DNA of 64,000 nucleotides from Callaeas wilsoni (Eukaryota; Chordata; Aves; Passeriformes; Callaeidae), in assembly GCA_013398955.1 (NCBI GenBank), contig VWPU01003057.1, positions 1 through 64,000 on the forward strand. The letters are read 5' to 3'. The first letter of the stretch is position 1. Each line of letters starts with the position of its first letter. Below are positions 12,470 to 23,683 of this stretch, one piece after another. The notes under the pieces were generated by a model, which saw only the letters and a list, made by a program, of their open reading frames with translations, was not told the DNA's origin and made no database searches. Position numbers and translations under genes: made by a program.

Positions 12470-15400
12470 AAACAGACTTCCAAACTCTCAAGCTCTCTAG
12501 TGCCTTTACAGAGCACTACAGCTATCAGCAATTTACTCTTGGAAAAGGAGTTGTCAAGTAAATGCCTTCCTATTCACATCATGTGGTAGGTAAAGATCCT
12601 GAGCTGATCTATGCCTCATGATTGAGCAGACAGGTCTCTTCCCTGCAATCAATGTTGATGAAAAACTGATTTTTGTGGTACTGACAATCTAATGGTACTA
12701 AAATAAAATCTCCTAGACCCATGGTAATGAAAAATTATCTATGTGAAAGGAAGAGGGAGTACAAAAAGAATTACAGACTTCTATTTACCTTTAAAATTGT
12801 AGAAAAATTTTTTTCCCAGTAAGTAAATAGTCTTTCTTTGTATTTTTGCTTTCATTAAGCATACTTTGAAGGACTACGACGTGCTTTACCACAGCGGACC
12901 AGATTGCATCAGTTGCTTCTGAAGAAGACAAAAAGCCCTGTCAATTGAGTGTGGAATAGAAGACAATCAAAGTGAAATCAGGTTAAAGTGTCATTCACCT
13001 TATTGAATCAAATGCTAACAGAATATTGACATATTCTATAACCTCTGACCTTTTTAAATTTTCATTTTGGGATGTCCATGGACAATGCTCATGTCTTCTG
13101 GGTAGCAAATATTCAGTTACATGTATGCTACTAAGTGGTGGTACCTGCACAGAAATGTAAGAGAGATTTCCTCTCTCTTGCTTTCTTTGGACAGAACATA
13201 ACTGTTCCGATTCATGATGTTTCTTCGTGCTCGGCCTAGTGGAGATACGGTACAAGCCTGGCTAGTAAAAGTTATATAGTGGGATAGTTGTTCCCTTATG
13301 TAGAAGTTTCTTAGCTTCACTGCATCAGCCTGTGAACAAAACATCAGCTGGTTCCTTATAATTATCACCTCCCTTACATTTGTAACTCTCTCCTATAGTT
13401 TTCCATTTCCGTGTTAAAACGTGGAATAAATCTTTTATTCTGAGGTCCATTTCAATGTGGAAGGGTTAACTGAATTTACATCCCATCTCATCACATTTAA
13501 ATTTCTAATTAATGATAATTAGTGAGTAAAAGAGGTTCTTCTCAGATGTTCTCCTAAAAAAATTAAAGAACCATGATTCTTGAAAAGCATCATTAACTTC
13601 ACAGGAGAAAAAAGCCAAATAATGATAAAAAAACCCATCTCCTTCTAATCCTTGAATTTTTTAAAGATGACGTCAATACAGTTTTACTCCTACTTAGAGT
13701 ATCAGTGCTGCAGGAGATGGAAATAAGTGTCCTGCTTTCACTTACCAGAGACTTTTACTCAAAGATAGCTCATTTGATATGATCATGTATTGAAAATGTG
13801 GAAGCAAGCTGCTGGCAATCTGTCGAGAAACAAAACTGGCGCAAATTTTTAAGAACATGGAGGTTTTTTCACCTTATGTGAAGATCAGACAGATCATGTG
13901 TGCTCTGTGGCAGAGGTAGAGGAGGCTGAAATCACATTGTCCTCCCATGGGCAGCACATTTCAGGGTTACAAACATAAGACCTGCTGAGAGTAAAAACGA
14001 TGTTGTAGTTTCAGCAAGTACTTTAGCTCGGGAGTCTAAGAGTGGGCAGTGGAAATCACAATCAATTTGTTTTTCAGGAAATAGCCAGTCTAATTCATGG
14101 GATGAAGCCAGCAGCAGACCACGCATGAATTCATGCAAGAATACATAAAGATGCTGAGAATCTGTGAAACAAGGAAGCTTTAGAAATTGTGGGAAAATTT
14201 CTCCAGAGCTAAAGAAGCCTTATAAATTTGTTTCAGAAAAAAATAAATCTCTGAGAGATACAGTGAACAAGAATTTAAATTAACTGAACAAAGGCACCCA
14301 GAGGCACCTACCTGGCAACATCTGGTCCAATTCCGAAGGAAGGGAAGGCCTCTTAGCTCAGATGGTTATGCTATTTCACTTTGTATTAAACACAGCTGGC
14401 ATAAGGCAGGGTGGATTGCGATTCAGAATAAGAGCCTTTAGTTCTAGAATTAGGATTCTGACTGCTGAAAAAATCATCTAAATCCATAATCTCACTGTCT
14501 TCACAAACCTGATGCCTTTAAAGCTTAAAAAATCTTTATCCTTGTAGGTTAAAAATACAGATGACAAATAGAAATTGCATGGAACTAATACGGTCAATAG
14601 AGTAAATAAATTTTAAGAAGGAAAGAAATATATCCAGCTGGTATAAAACCCACAAACAAACACAATTAAATAGTCAGAATTGAGGAAATAAAGTAGCTTT
14701 GACTACCTCCGTAATTCCATGTGCCATATCACCTTTCATTTTATTATAAAAGTAATATATAAATACACAAAGATCTTTTACGTCATTGGTGTAAGGCACT
14801 GTTATACTGCTTATATAACATTTTCTCTAGAAGGCAGGAAATGTTAGCTCATTATCTCAAAAGTTATTCCACATTAAATCCCATAATGAGTAACTCCAAA
14901 TTTGAAGCCTATATTACTTTAAAGTATCTTTTGTACATTCCTCACTGAGGAAAAATGTGTACACTTATTACTTCAGAATAAAAGTCTTTGAGGTATATAT
15001 CACTAGAATTAGAAGAATATATAAAATTTGAAATGTTGGAAGCTTGCTGCAGATGTTGCAGCACCGCTGCTCGATTGCAATGCTGGCACAGCACGGTTTG
15101 CAGCCTGGCCAAGCTGCACCACATAAAGCAACCATTTCTTTTCAGGTATTTAGAAGTCAGGCTCTTTTTCAAGCTCCTCTTCCTTTCTGAACATCAATTC
15201 ACTGCCTTGTTTCTAAACAGGCATCCACCAGCTTATACATTCAGACAAACAGTCACAGATGGTTTGGAGACCAATCTGCAATTTACCATAAGAAAGTGGA
15301 GCTGATTTAATAATGAGCACAATGAAATGTAAGTACAACCCACACTGAGTGGATTAAGGAAGGGCCAACTGACAGCCCTCAAAAGCATCTGTCAGTGAGG

Positions 15401-16090
15401 AAACTGTCACAGAACAAGGATTTTTTTCTCATAGCAATACGCAGGCTCTTTAATGCAACCCTTACAAAAAAAATTCACTCCTTGTACTTTGTGTTAATCT
15501 TTCAAAACTGAAACCTGCACCTAAGCAGGTCTAAGGTATAGGTATTTAAATGTGAAACCTAAATTATGATACAAACCCCTAATCTTGCTAGACTTAAAGG
15601 AAATCTCACCCTAGAGCTTTCCAAGTCACATTTTAACTTCAAAGTTTCCAAGATATGAAAGATCTACCCTTTTTCAAAATGGACCCTTAACTACCCTGAT
15701 ATCTATTTTTTACTTCAACTGCTCAAGATCTAGAAGTCAGCACAGCTAAGACACATCACAGCAGCTACAAAAGGACGCTCACAAAATGTAGTTGCTGCCA
15801 CCCACCTATGCAAAACTGATTAAAATTTTTTTTAATGCTAATGCTAAAGTCGCTCAACATCACATGCAAAAGAAAGATCTGAACTTTAATGATTTGGTAT
15901 AATAAATACCTGAGAGATTTTTCTGATATAAGTCTATCTCAATGATTAATTGTAATGTGACTGTTATAGAGGTTTACTTGAGTAAGGTGACATGTTAGCA
16001 GTAGATAATGGGTTTTATTTTTGATATCTGTGCAGTTCTGTTTCACTTGCTATCCTAATTGGAGTAGAGCAAATATGACTTGTCATGTCA
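12470..16090. other. No gene seen
   Basis: Frames on both strands are short and unassigned. It includes the CRE octamer at 13668 and a G+C-richer patch at 15040-15130 inside a 105-codon plus-strand frame (14988-15305) with no recognisable domain, which I regard as chance. Confidence 0.55.
13668..13675. promoter_or_regulatory. Perfect CRE octamer (TGACGTCA)
   Basis: The palindromic CREB/ATF consensus TGACGTCA occurs exactly, keeping its central CpG in an AT-rich, CpG-poor setting. Binding and function are inference; no promoter is visible beside it. Confidence 0.3.
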
Positions 16091-16216
16091 TTTGTTTTTG
16101 GGGTTTTTTTGGGGTTTTTTTTGGTTTTTTTTTGTTTTTTTGGGTTTTTTTTGGGGTTTTTTTGGGGTTTTTTTTGGTTTTTTTGTTTTTTGTTTGATTT
16201 TGGTTTGGTTTTTTTA
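16091..16216. repeat. T-run/G-run array, about (TTTTTTTGGGG)n
   Basis: Some 125 bases made almost wholly of T runs of 6-9 broken by G runs of 2-4, with GGGG at 16100, 16111, 16153 and 16164 and GGG at 16142. The spacing is about 11 bases in the best parts, so one G run falls per helical turn. The minus strand reads as Lys/Pro/Asn/Gln-rich low complexity, not a protein. Several G runs in one strand could allow a loose G-quadruplex, although one gap between runs is 27 bases. Confidence 0.9.
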
Positions 16217-16980
16217 GCTTTCAAAAGCCTCTCACACCTAGATTGGTAAAAGGTCGCAAACAAATACTCTCTAATTCCATGGTAGCAAAGTCTCAGATAT
16301 ATCTAATTTGTTTTCAGTGAAAGTTTGCTCCACTCTTCTCCCTCGTAAAGGACAATTGGCATCGCACACAAACTAGCTCTGAGCATATTTTGCTGTTTAT
16401 TATATCCATGACCTTCAGAAATGGATGTTTGATTTCTATAATTAATGTAATTACTAAATAGGGTTTTTTTCTTATGATTATACTGATATTTTATCTGAAC
16501 TATTTGAATGTAAGCCTTTGCGAGAACACATTCTTCATAATGGTATATTCTTTTTCAATAAACCTATCTCTATATCTTCCCATTTCTTATTTTTGTGTCT
16601 GTTATCTCCCTTAAAAAAGGAAAAGGCTAACCAGTTATTGATATGTCTTTGTGTGTTTCATAGGAAAGAACAGATGTATGATATATAACTTTTATTTTTA
16701 TCACTAAAACTGTAGGTTCTTCAGCCAGGATGCAATGCGGACTTCAAAACTATGATTAACTGTCTGTCATTAATCTAAGGATCATAGGCAGTTGTGATTT
16801 TCCTTAGCTATTCTGAAACTGCAGTTAATAAATATTTTAAGTACCGTTTTGTAATGATGAATAAAATTAAATAAAGCGATCCCAAATAAGGCTTAGAAGC
16901 AGAAATTAAGGTAGTATTATTACTTACACCATCCAGGGAGGAAAAAAGCCCCAAACATACAGTGAAGAAATCAGAGGAAA
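16217..16980. other. No gene seen
   Basis: AT-rich spacer between the T/G array and the CR1 3' end. No repeat family or coding signal was recognised. Confidence 0.6.
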
Positions 16981-17390
16981 GAATTCGTAGAATCTTAGAA
17001 TCAAAGAATGGTTAGGGCTAGAAGGGACTTTCAAGATCACCTAGCTCCCACCCCTCTGCCATAGGCAGGGACACCTTTCACTAAATCAGGTTGTTCTGGG
17101 CCTCATTTAACCTGGCCTTGAACACTTCAAGGCATTGGGCATCCACAACTTCCCTGGGCAACCTGTTCCAGTGCCTCACAACACTCTGAGTAAAGAATTT
17201 CTAGGTAACATCTAATCTAATCTAAAGCTGCTCTCTTTCAGTTTAAAACTATTGTCCCTTGTGCTGTCATTATCTGCTTGCATAAAAACTCCCTCTTCCT
17301 CTTTTTTAGAAACCCCCTTTAGGTACTGGAAGGTTTCAGTGAGGTCTCCTTGGAGCCTTCGCTTCTCCAGGCTGAACAACCCCAGCCCTC

Positions 17391-17850
17391 TGTTGCAGGA
17401 GAGAGTGGGAGCTTCAGATAAATTTTATTAGAGAAGCCTTCACATTGAATCATGAGGTGCAGAAAGGACCCCCTTATAAAGTTCTCAGAAAGGAGCCTAG
17501 GGGCAAATGAACCCAATCTTAGCCTCAGACTGTCAATGGTTAAAGTCTAAGAAATTATTGAACCTTTGTACAACTTTGTCCTGCAGGATTAATGATAGCA
17601 AACTAGACATATTTCTATAAAAATGAATTAATTTTTATGATAAATGACTAAACAAAAACATCTTAATCAGAATTATTTACTAAACTTTATAAAACTTAAA
17701 AACAGTAGTATAGTATATTATAGGATACTGCACTATATCAAAGCAACTATATTAAAGTAATGATATTAAAGCTAGTAAAAAGAAACAATTGTTAAAGTAG
17801 AGATTGATGTAACTCACCCATATCACTGACCATGGACAAAATCTCTTTCA
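17391..17850 (-). mobile_element. Solo LTR of an endogenous retrovirus, nested in CR1
   Basis: This 460-base block interrupts CR1 exactly between two parts that are adjacent in the family. On the minus strand it begins TGAAAGAG and ends CTGCAACA, has a TATA-like TTTATAAG (17473-17480) and an AATAAA (17424-17429) about 50 bases further on, then a short U5. That order (U3, TATA, polyadenylation signal, U5) and the TG...CA ends are those of an LTR. The target duplication is eroded: only CTC on the left against TTC on the right can be matched. No gag, pol or env lies beside it, so it is a solo LTR left by LTR-LTR recombination. I cannot name the ERV family. Confidence 0.75.
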
Positions 17851-18186
17851 TTCAGCCTATCTTCATAAGAGAGATACTCTCACCTCTGATTACCTTCGTA
17901 GCCCTCCTCTGAACCTCTTTTAACAGGCCAATATCTTGTGTCAAGGACCCCAAATCTGGATGCAGTGCTCCAGGCGGGGTCTCAAGAGGGCAGAGTAGAG
18001 AAAAGAATCACCTCCCTCAACCTGCTGGCCATCCCTCTTTTGATGCAGCCCAGGATGCAGTTGGCCTTCTGGGCTGTGTGCGCACACTGCTGGCTCATGT
18101 CCAGCTTTTCATCTAGGAGAAGTCCAACTCCTTCTCCTCAGGGCTGTTCTTGATGACTTCTACTCCCAGTCACATCTCAGGTTGCT

Positions 18187-18531
18187 TCAACCCAGGTGCA
18201 GCCCCTTGCACATGGACTTGTTGAATGTCATGAGTCTCTTGAGGGCCCACTTTTCAAATTTGTCCAGGTCCCTCTGGATGGCAGCCCATCCTTCTGTTGT
18301 GTCAACTGCACCACTCAGTTTCATGTCGTCCGCAAACTTGTCGAGGGTGCACTCGATCCCACTGTCTGTGTCATTAACAGAGACGTTGAAGAGCACTGGT
18401 CCAAAGACAGATCCCTGAGGGACACCTCTCATCACCAGCTTTGGCCTGGACATAGAGCCATTGACCACAACACTCAGGCTGCTGTCAGCAGAGAGGCTGC
18501 ATCCATCCAGCCAACCCACGGAATACTCCAT
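18187..18531 (-). pseudogene. CR1 ORF2 reverse-transcriptase fragment
   Basis: A 115-codon minus-strand frame carries the RT palm. It includes GVPQGSVFGPVLFN, the conserved motif before the active site, then KFADDMKLSG, whose FADD is the catalytic Y/FxDD box (plus-strand 18319-18339), and then AIQRDLDKFEKWA. In full-length CR1 this enzyme copies the element's RNA at the nicked target. Here it is only a slice of ORF2: the endonuclease and N-terminal RT are missing and the frame breaks downstream. The active-site aspartates survive, but the fragment cannot work alone. Confidence 0.9.
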
Positions 18532-21500
18532 CCATCAAATTCATGTCCCGCCAAGATGGAGATAAAGATGCCATGTGGAACTTTATCAAAAGCTTTACAA
18601 ATCTAGATTGCCTGTCTTCCCTTGTTGACCATTGCCATCACCCCATCACAGAAGATCACGAGGCTGGTCAGGCACGAGTTGTCCTTGGTAAAGCTGTGCT
18701 GGCTGCCTTAGATCACCTCCTTGTCTTTTATGTGCTTTAGCTTTGCTTCTAGAAGGATCTGCTCTTCTTCCCAGGCACAGCGGTGAGGCTCACTGCTCTT
18801 CCTGTCTCCTGTTCTTAAAAATGGCAGTGATGTTTCTCTGAAAAGCACGATGTTTATTGCGCATTTCATAAATGTTTCCCTTATAGCTGTTCCATTCCTC
18901 TGAGGACTACCTATATAGCCTACCGAAACAGCTTCATGCACTTTATACTGCACGTATGTTAAGCTTTTACTGAATGGGTTAATGATTGCAACGTTTGTGT
19001 TCAGACTCTATGTAACTATAGAACAAAAAGAACAAAAGTCTAAAACAAAGGGAAGTTAGAAATACTTTGTCATTCACTGTATTACAAGCAGCGCAGACAG
19101 CAATACTTTGAGCAAGTTCTTACTGTGTCCAGGATCTTGCAAGTAGGTCACAGTTTGATACAACGAAAGTAATCTCTGTTCTGTGCCTGAGGCTGGACTC
19201 TGATTGTTGATTTAATGTCTTGTTCAAACTTGATGCTTACTATTTGGGAACTGGAAGCACAAGATGAGACCAAAGCTGAAAGACTTTTGGCATTTTCTAC
19301 TAGTTTCTTCAGAATTCAGTGGAGAAATCTACTTTCTGATCAGATTGCTTCTAAATTGAAATAGCAAAGCTTGTAATTTATTGCCACAAATAACATTGAT
19401 TAGCTTCAAAATTTTGACAGACATTTTTCAAGATTTCTTAACTTGTATTAAATTGAAGAGGAGACAAGGAGAGAGATAAAATAGATGCTTATTTTGCACC
19501 TGTTTCAATATGTGGTGAGATTGTTTCATAGTTCCCCTATACTTATGAGCTGTCAGTGTTTAGTTTTGTTGGCTGATCAGTGGTATTTATGCAACATAAA
19601 AGAGCTCTACTGCATGTGATGTTGCCATTCTTGCTGGCAAATTTTAGAAAGCAGTCTAATTCTGTAAATCACATTTGTCATTTATAGCGGTAGGATTATT
19701 CTGACCATACACCAGACTTGCAATTTTTGTCCAAATTCTAGTTCTCCTTTGGCCCTCTTTTTGGGAATAGGATGTCTCTAGCCACTACCAATAGTGAACT
19801 TCAGATGACTCTCTAGGTATTCCTAACTCACAAGTATTTCAGTGATGCATTTGGAAACATGGTATCTCAGCTTCTATGACAGCCAGGCTAAGGAGAGAGA
19901 TAAGAGGCCCTCATCTTCAGAGCAGGGAGTCACAAAGCTCTGAAATATTGTCTGCAACACTGTCAATATTAAGGCCTGCCCTTTAATCACATAAGCTGTG
20001 AATATGGCTCTCCAAGCTCTACTTCAGGGAAGTACAGCCAAGTCTCAGTCTAGGAATGGTGAATATTCGTCACATTGAAATATTTCTGCCAAGCATTTTT
20101 GTTTGTTTGCTTCACAACAGCATCTAAGAAAAAGGGATTAGAGTTCGTTTCACAGAGGATGATGAATAAACACAGACGACCACATGTGCAATGTCTAAAC
20201 TCCAGTTACAATGAAGACCTGCACATCACTAGTGAATAAACTCCCAGTATTTACTTCAGGGTGAATTGAGCTGTTCTCTTGGCTGTCTTGCCTAGGTCTC
20301 CATGTCACACCAAGGCAGGGTAGAAACTTGGAGGCAGATAGCTAAACTCAGAAGTTTTAATCCTCCCCCTCCCAGAGTAACCTCATGAAACAGAAGGGAA
20401 ACAGCTACAAAGAAACATCCATGGTACAAAACGACCACAAGCCATTTTGATGTGTCTGAGACAAGCTGTGTCAACAGCAATAAAACTGCAGCCCCCATTG
20501 CTGCCCAGTCAGCAGTCCTCATCCATAGCCTAACCTCGAAGGGACTGACTCTGAGGAAGCAGTTTCGTTTTCCTTCCTCTATTCCACTGAGACTGCCAAA
20601 ACCAGCCCAGCTGTGAAGATGCTTTTATGACCCAGACAATTTTCATCAAAATGGAACCATTTATTGTGCTCATTTGGTTATTGTTATTGCAAAAAAATTA
20701 AGAAACAATTAATCACATCCAGGCCTGGCATAAGTACAGACTGCCTCGAAATATCTACTTGGCTTCCCCCTACAATTCAGTATGCATCCATTCATCAGTA
20801 GGCTTTGTCTGGTAGCCAGTTTGGAGCTCATGGGCTAAGTGTTACAGGCCAAGCCAATTTCGATTATTTACTTTTTCAAATCATTTGCTGTGAGACAATA
20901 CGAAGTAATTTACTGAAGTCACAGTGTTTTACAAATACTCTGGATATATCCCAGTCTCTAATCCTATAACCTTAGTAAAAGTCATAATAGAAAAGAAAAA
21001 CAAACAAAATCAGATTGCCTAGAAAGTTGCTTTTTTAAATCAAACACTACTGCTAACTCAGTGGTCAGGTTTTGTTTTTAAAACTTTTCTATTCTTTGAA
21101 ACTGGGAAGAATGAAGACCTATAAAATATGATATCTAGGAGCATTCTTTCTCTTCCATGTAAGGAGCAATAACTTTCTTGCTTTGTGTGTGTGTGCATGA
21201 ATTTACAGTGTTCTGTGAATTTCCAAAAAGAAGCTCCATTCATTCAGTAATCTCTTGCTATAAAACCTGGATATAAACATTCTCTGGGAATATTAGATGA
21301 ACCAGAATTAGATCAAAATAATGTAAAAAAGGACATGTTTATTCTCTGAGTTCACAGTGTGCATACATATCTATCCTTTACTTTTTCAGAAACTACAGCT
21401 TTTTAGCCAATCTGTGTTTTTCTGCTTGAATCAAAAATTGTTGCTTCTTCTCACTCAAAAACATTTGACAGTAACCACTGTTGCCAGTCTTGGTGTCCTT

Positions 21501-22075
21501 GATTTCCGTAAGACCTAGCACCCTTAGATGTGTCTAAATATATATATGTGTGTTTGGTCAGATATATCACTGTTTTAAGTTACAAACAGGTGTTAGAAAC
21601 AAGACCAGAATTTTCTTGTGTTTCCCTTCATTATTGAATCGTCTCCTTTCTGATTTGCCCTTTTCTGTATTTACAAAACTTTTATGTACGCATTGCTCTG
21701 CCTCTCTAAAACACGAGTTCATTGTTGGTGTAAGCAGGTATTCCCTTACAATTTCATACATGAAGCTGACGTACACACCCTACCTTGGAGACCAGCAAAA
21801 CCACCACAGATTTAGGCCTGGATCCTCCTTTGGTCAAGGATACAGACTGCACTCATCCATCAAACAGTTGACTTACAGGTCAGTTCCTCGGGTAGGTAAG
21901 GGATTAGTAGCCATTACACTTGTTCTGTTAAGGCAGACAGGCTGTTTGCAGGTACATCGTGAAGGTGAAAGAGTGGTAAGAAAAGTCTTATCTGCGGCAG
22001 AAAAAACTTTCCTGGAAGACAGGATTTTCCACCATTGTACAGATAAAATGAAAGCAACTTTGGGCAGTAATAATA

Positions 22076-22095
22076 TTGCCAGTAATTACTGGCAA
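22076..22095. repeat. Perfect 20-base palindrome centred on TAATTA
   Basis: TTGCCAGTAATTACTGGCAA equals its own reverse complement. Just upstream (22063-22080) is a second, imperfect inverted repeat GGCA...TGCC sharing the TGCC arm, so the region can fold in two ways. The core TAATTA is a homeodomain site on both strands. Confidence 0.9.
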
Positions 22096-22160
22096 AAGAC
22101 AGTTTTCTGTCTCCTTTTAACACAAAAATATTAAATTTATGCTTTGGACAAGTAACATTT

Positions 22161-22187
22161 AAATAAATAGATAAATAAATAAATAAA
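22161..22187. repeat. (AATA)n microsatellite
   Basis: About six AAAT/AATA units with one G interruption. Confidence 0.85.
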
Positions 22188-23658
22188 GGCAAACATTTTA
22201 CATCTATCTGTCCAGAAATGGTTCAAGAATGAATTCAGTAATGAAACCAGAGTTTTTAAAGAGTTATAATGGTCTGTGTGCTGAACTTCACCTTCTTTTG
22301 CCTTCACAGAACCCTCAGAGGTGTCTGATAGATCCCTATTCAGAGAGAGGATTAAGAGCAATAATCTGGAGCTGGCTAGTAGCAAACTCTGAGGGTAGGA
22401 GAGGACACATAAAAACTCCTGCACTTTTTTTTTTTCAGTAGCTACATGGCTAAGGATCCATTAACTCTGCCTAGAAGCAATTTTTCAAATGTCTGGAGGA
22501 AACAACACTTACTTTTACGTACCTAGTTTGATCATATGAATTTCATGCCCTGTACGTGTACTCAAAAAGTATTATGGTACCATTTATTGCACATATATCA
22601 ATGCATAAGTACAAAACCACAGCTATATGTTAAACACAGGTTCTTAAATAGAGCTGATGTCTCCTGGAAAATAATAAAATAATTAGCACAGGGCACCATA
22701 ATACTAACCTTGGCAATGATTAGGCTTTCAACCACGTCTTTCCTTCAGATTATATGTTGAAGGATTCTAATATTTCTATTTATCTTGAGGGTTTTTTATG
22801 TTTCTGAAAATGTAAGCTGGAAAAATCAGGCTTTTAACAGTGTGGAACCCCAGAGTAGCATAGAGCAGCCATTAACAGTGCACTTTTTTGTTGCCACAGA
22901 TCTCAGTCACCGCTTTGTGAAACATGGATTGGGTCCTGGTATCTTATTTATTCCACACATATAACTGCCACACCAAGGATCAATGTATTTCATGACTCAG
23001 TAATGATTAAATGCAGTTCCCGAAATCTGAAGATTAAAAATGCACATTTCATTAATTTTTTAATAAGTTGATATTTTGTTAATGGTTGTGCTACACAGCA
23101 TTGCAGACACACCAGATGAATGTCAAATATTAGATGATATGAAAAGAATCTATGTAATTTAAACTCAATTGATAACTGAGTTACGTAAAGAACAAATCCA
23201 TGCACTATAATCATCTTGCATTCATCTATTAGTCTGTCCATGGATCTATGTGGCACTCAGACTGCCTTTGATTTTGCTGCACAGAACATTTTTCATTGCT
23301 GAAGTAGTACAATCTTATTAAAAATTAATTTAGAAGCATGTTTAAAAATTAAACATATTTATGAATTAGGGCTGCAGTGATACAGATCTTAGAGAATAAG
23401 TTTTGCTAAGTTGGAAAAAACGAATGTGAAGATCTCTGCTTCTACGTGTTCAGCTGTAAATATTTCTGGTGACACTATCAGCAGACTAGCAGATCTCTTG
23501 AACTGAACAAATTAATGCTTTGCTCTTGTTCCTGCTGTGTTTGTCACGAACCACCTGTGCAGCAAAAAAATTACTTTCTGTCACTTTATCCTCAAGACTT
23601 TGGGATTAGCTGGCATTCTAAAAGTTATATCTTTGGTAGTTGCAAAACTTGATGAGTT

Positions 23659-23683
23659 AAAAAAAAAAAAAGAAAAAAAAAAA
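23659..23683. repeat. Interrupted poly-A tract
   Basis: Twenty-five bases, all A except one G. It could be a retroposon tail, but no retrocopy body is recognisable upstream. Confidence 0.85.

Larger units (their letters stand above)
16981..18838 (-). mobile_element. CR1 LINE, 5'-truncated, split by an LTR
   Basis: Read on the minus strand this is the 3' part of an avian CR1 retrotransposon: reverse-transcriptase core, the rest of ORF2, the 3' UTR and the terminal repeat. The plus strand opens with three degenerate copies of an octamer like GAATCATA (16981-17010), the reverse complement of the CR1 3' end, followed by the well-known CR1 tail. The element runs to 17390, is interrupted by an LTR, resumes at 17851 and fades near 18838. 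About 1.4 kb of CR1 remains. Loss of the 5' side is usual for CR1, which copies itself by target-primed reverse transcription and often stops early. Many substitutions and stops show it is an old, dead copy. Confidence 0.95.

Noticed and set aside
14988..15305. 105-codon plus-strand frame over a Cys-rich stretch
   Set aside because: The Cys residues come from a TGC-rich patch without zinc-finger spacing; an opposing frame is also open.
16015..16263. Lys-rich minus-strand frame
   Set aside because: Translation of the T-run/G-run array; low complexity only.
18182..18740. Plus-strand frames of 65-136 codons
   Set aside because: Antisense of the minus-strand CR1 reverse transcriptase.
21550..22134. 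194-codon plus-strand open frame
   Set aside because: The longest frame in the window, but with no recognisable domain; its 3' part runs through a palindromic stretch and opposing minus-strand frames cover the same bases.
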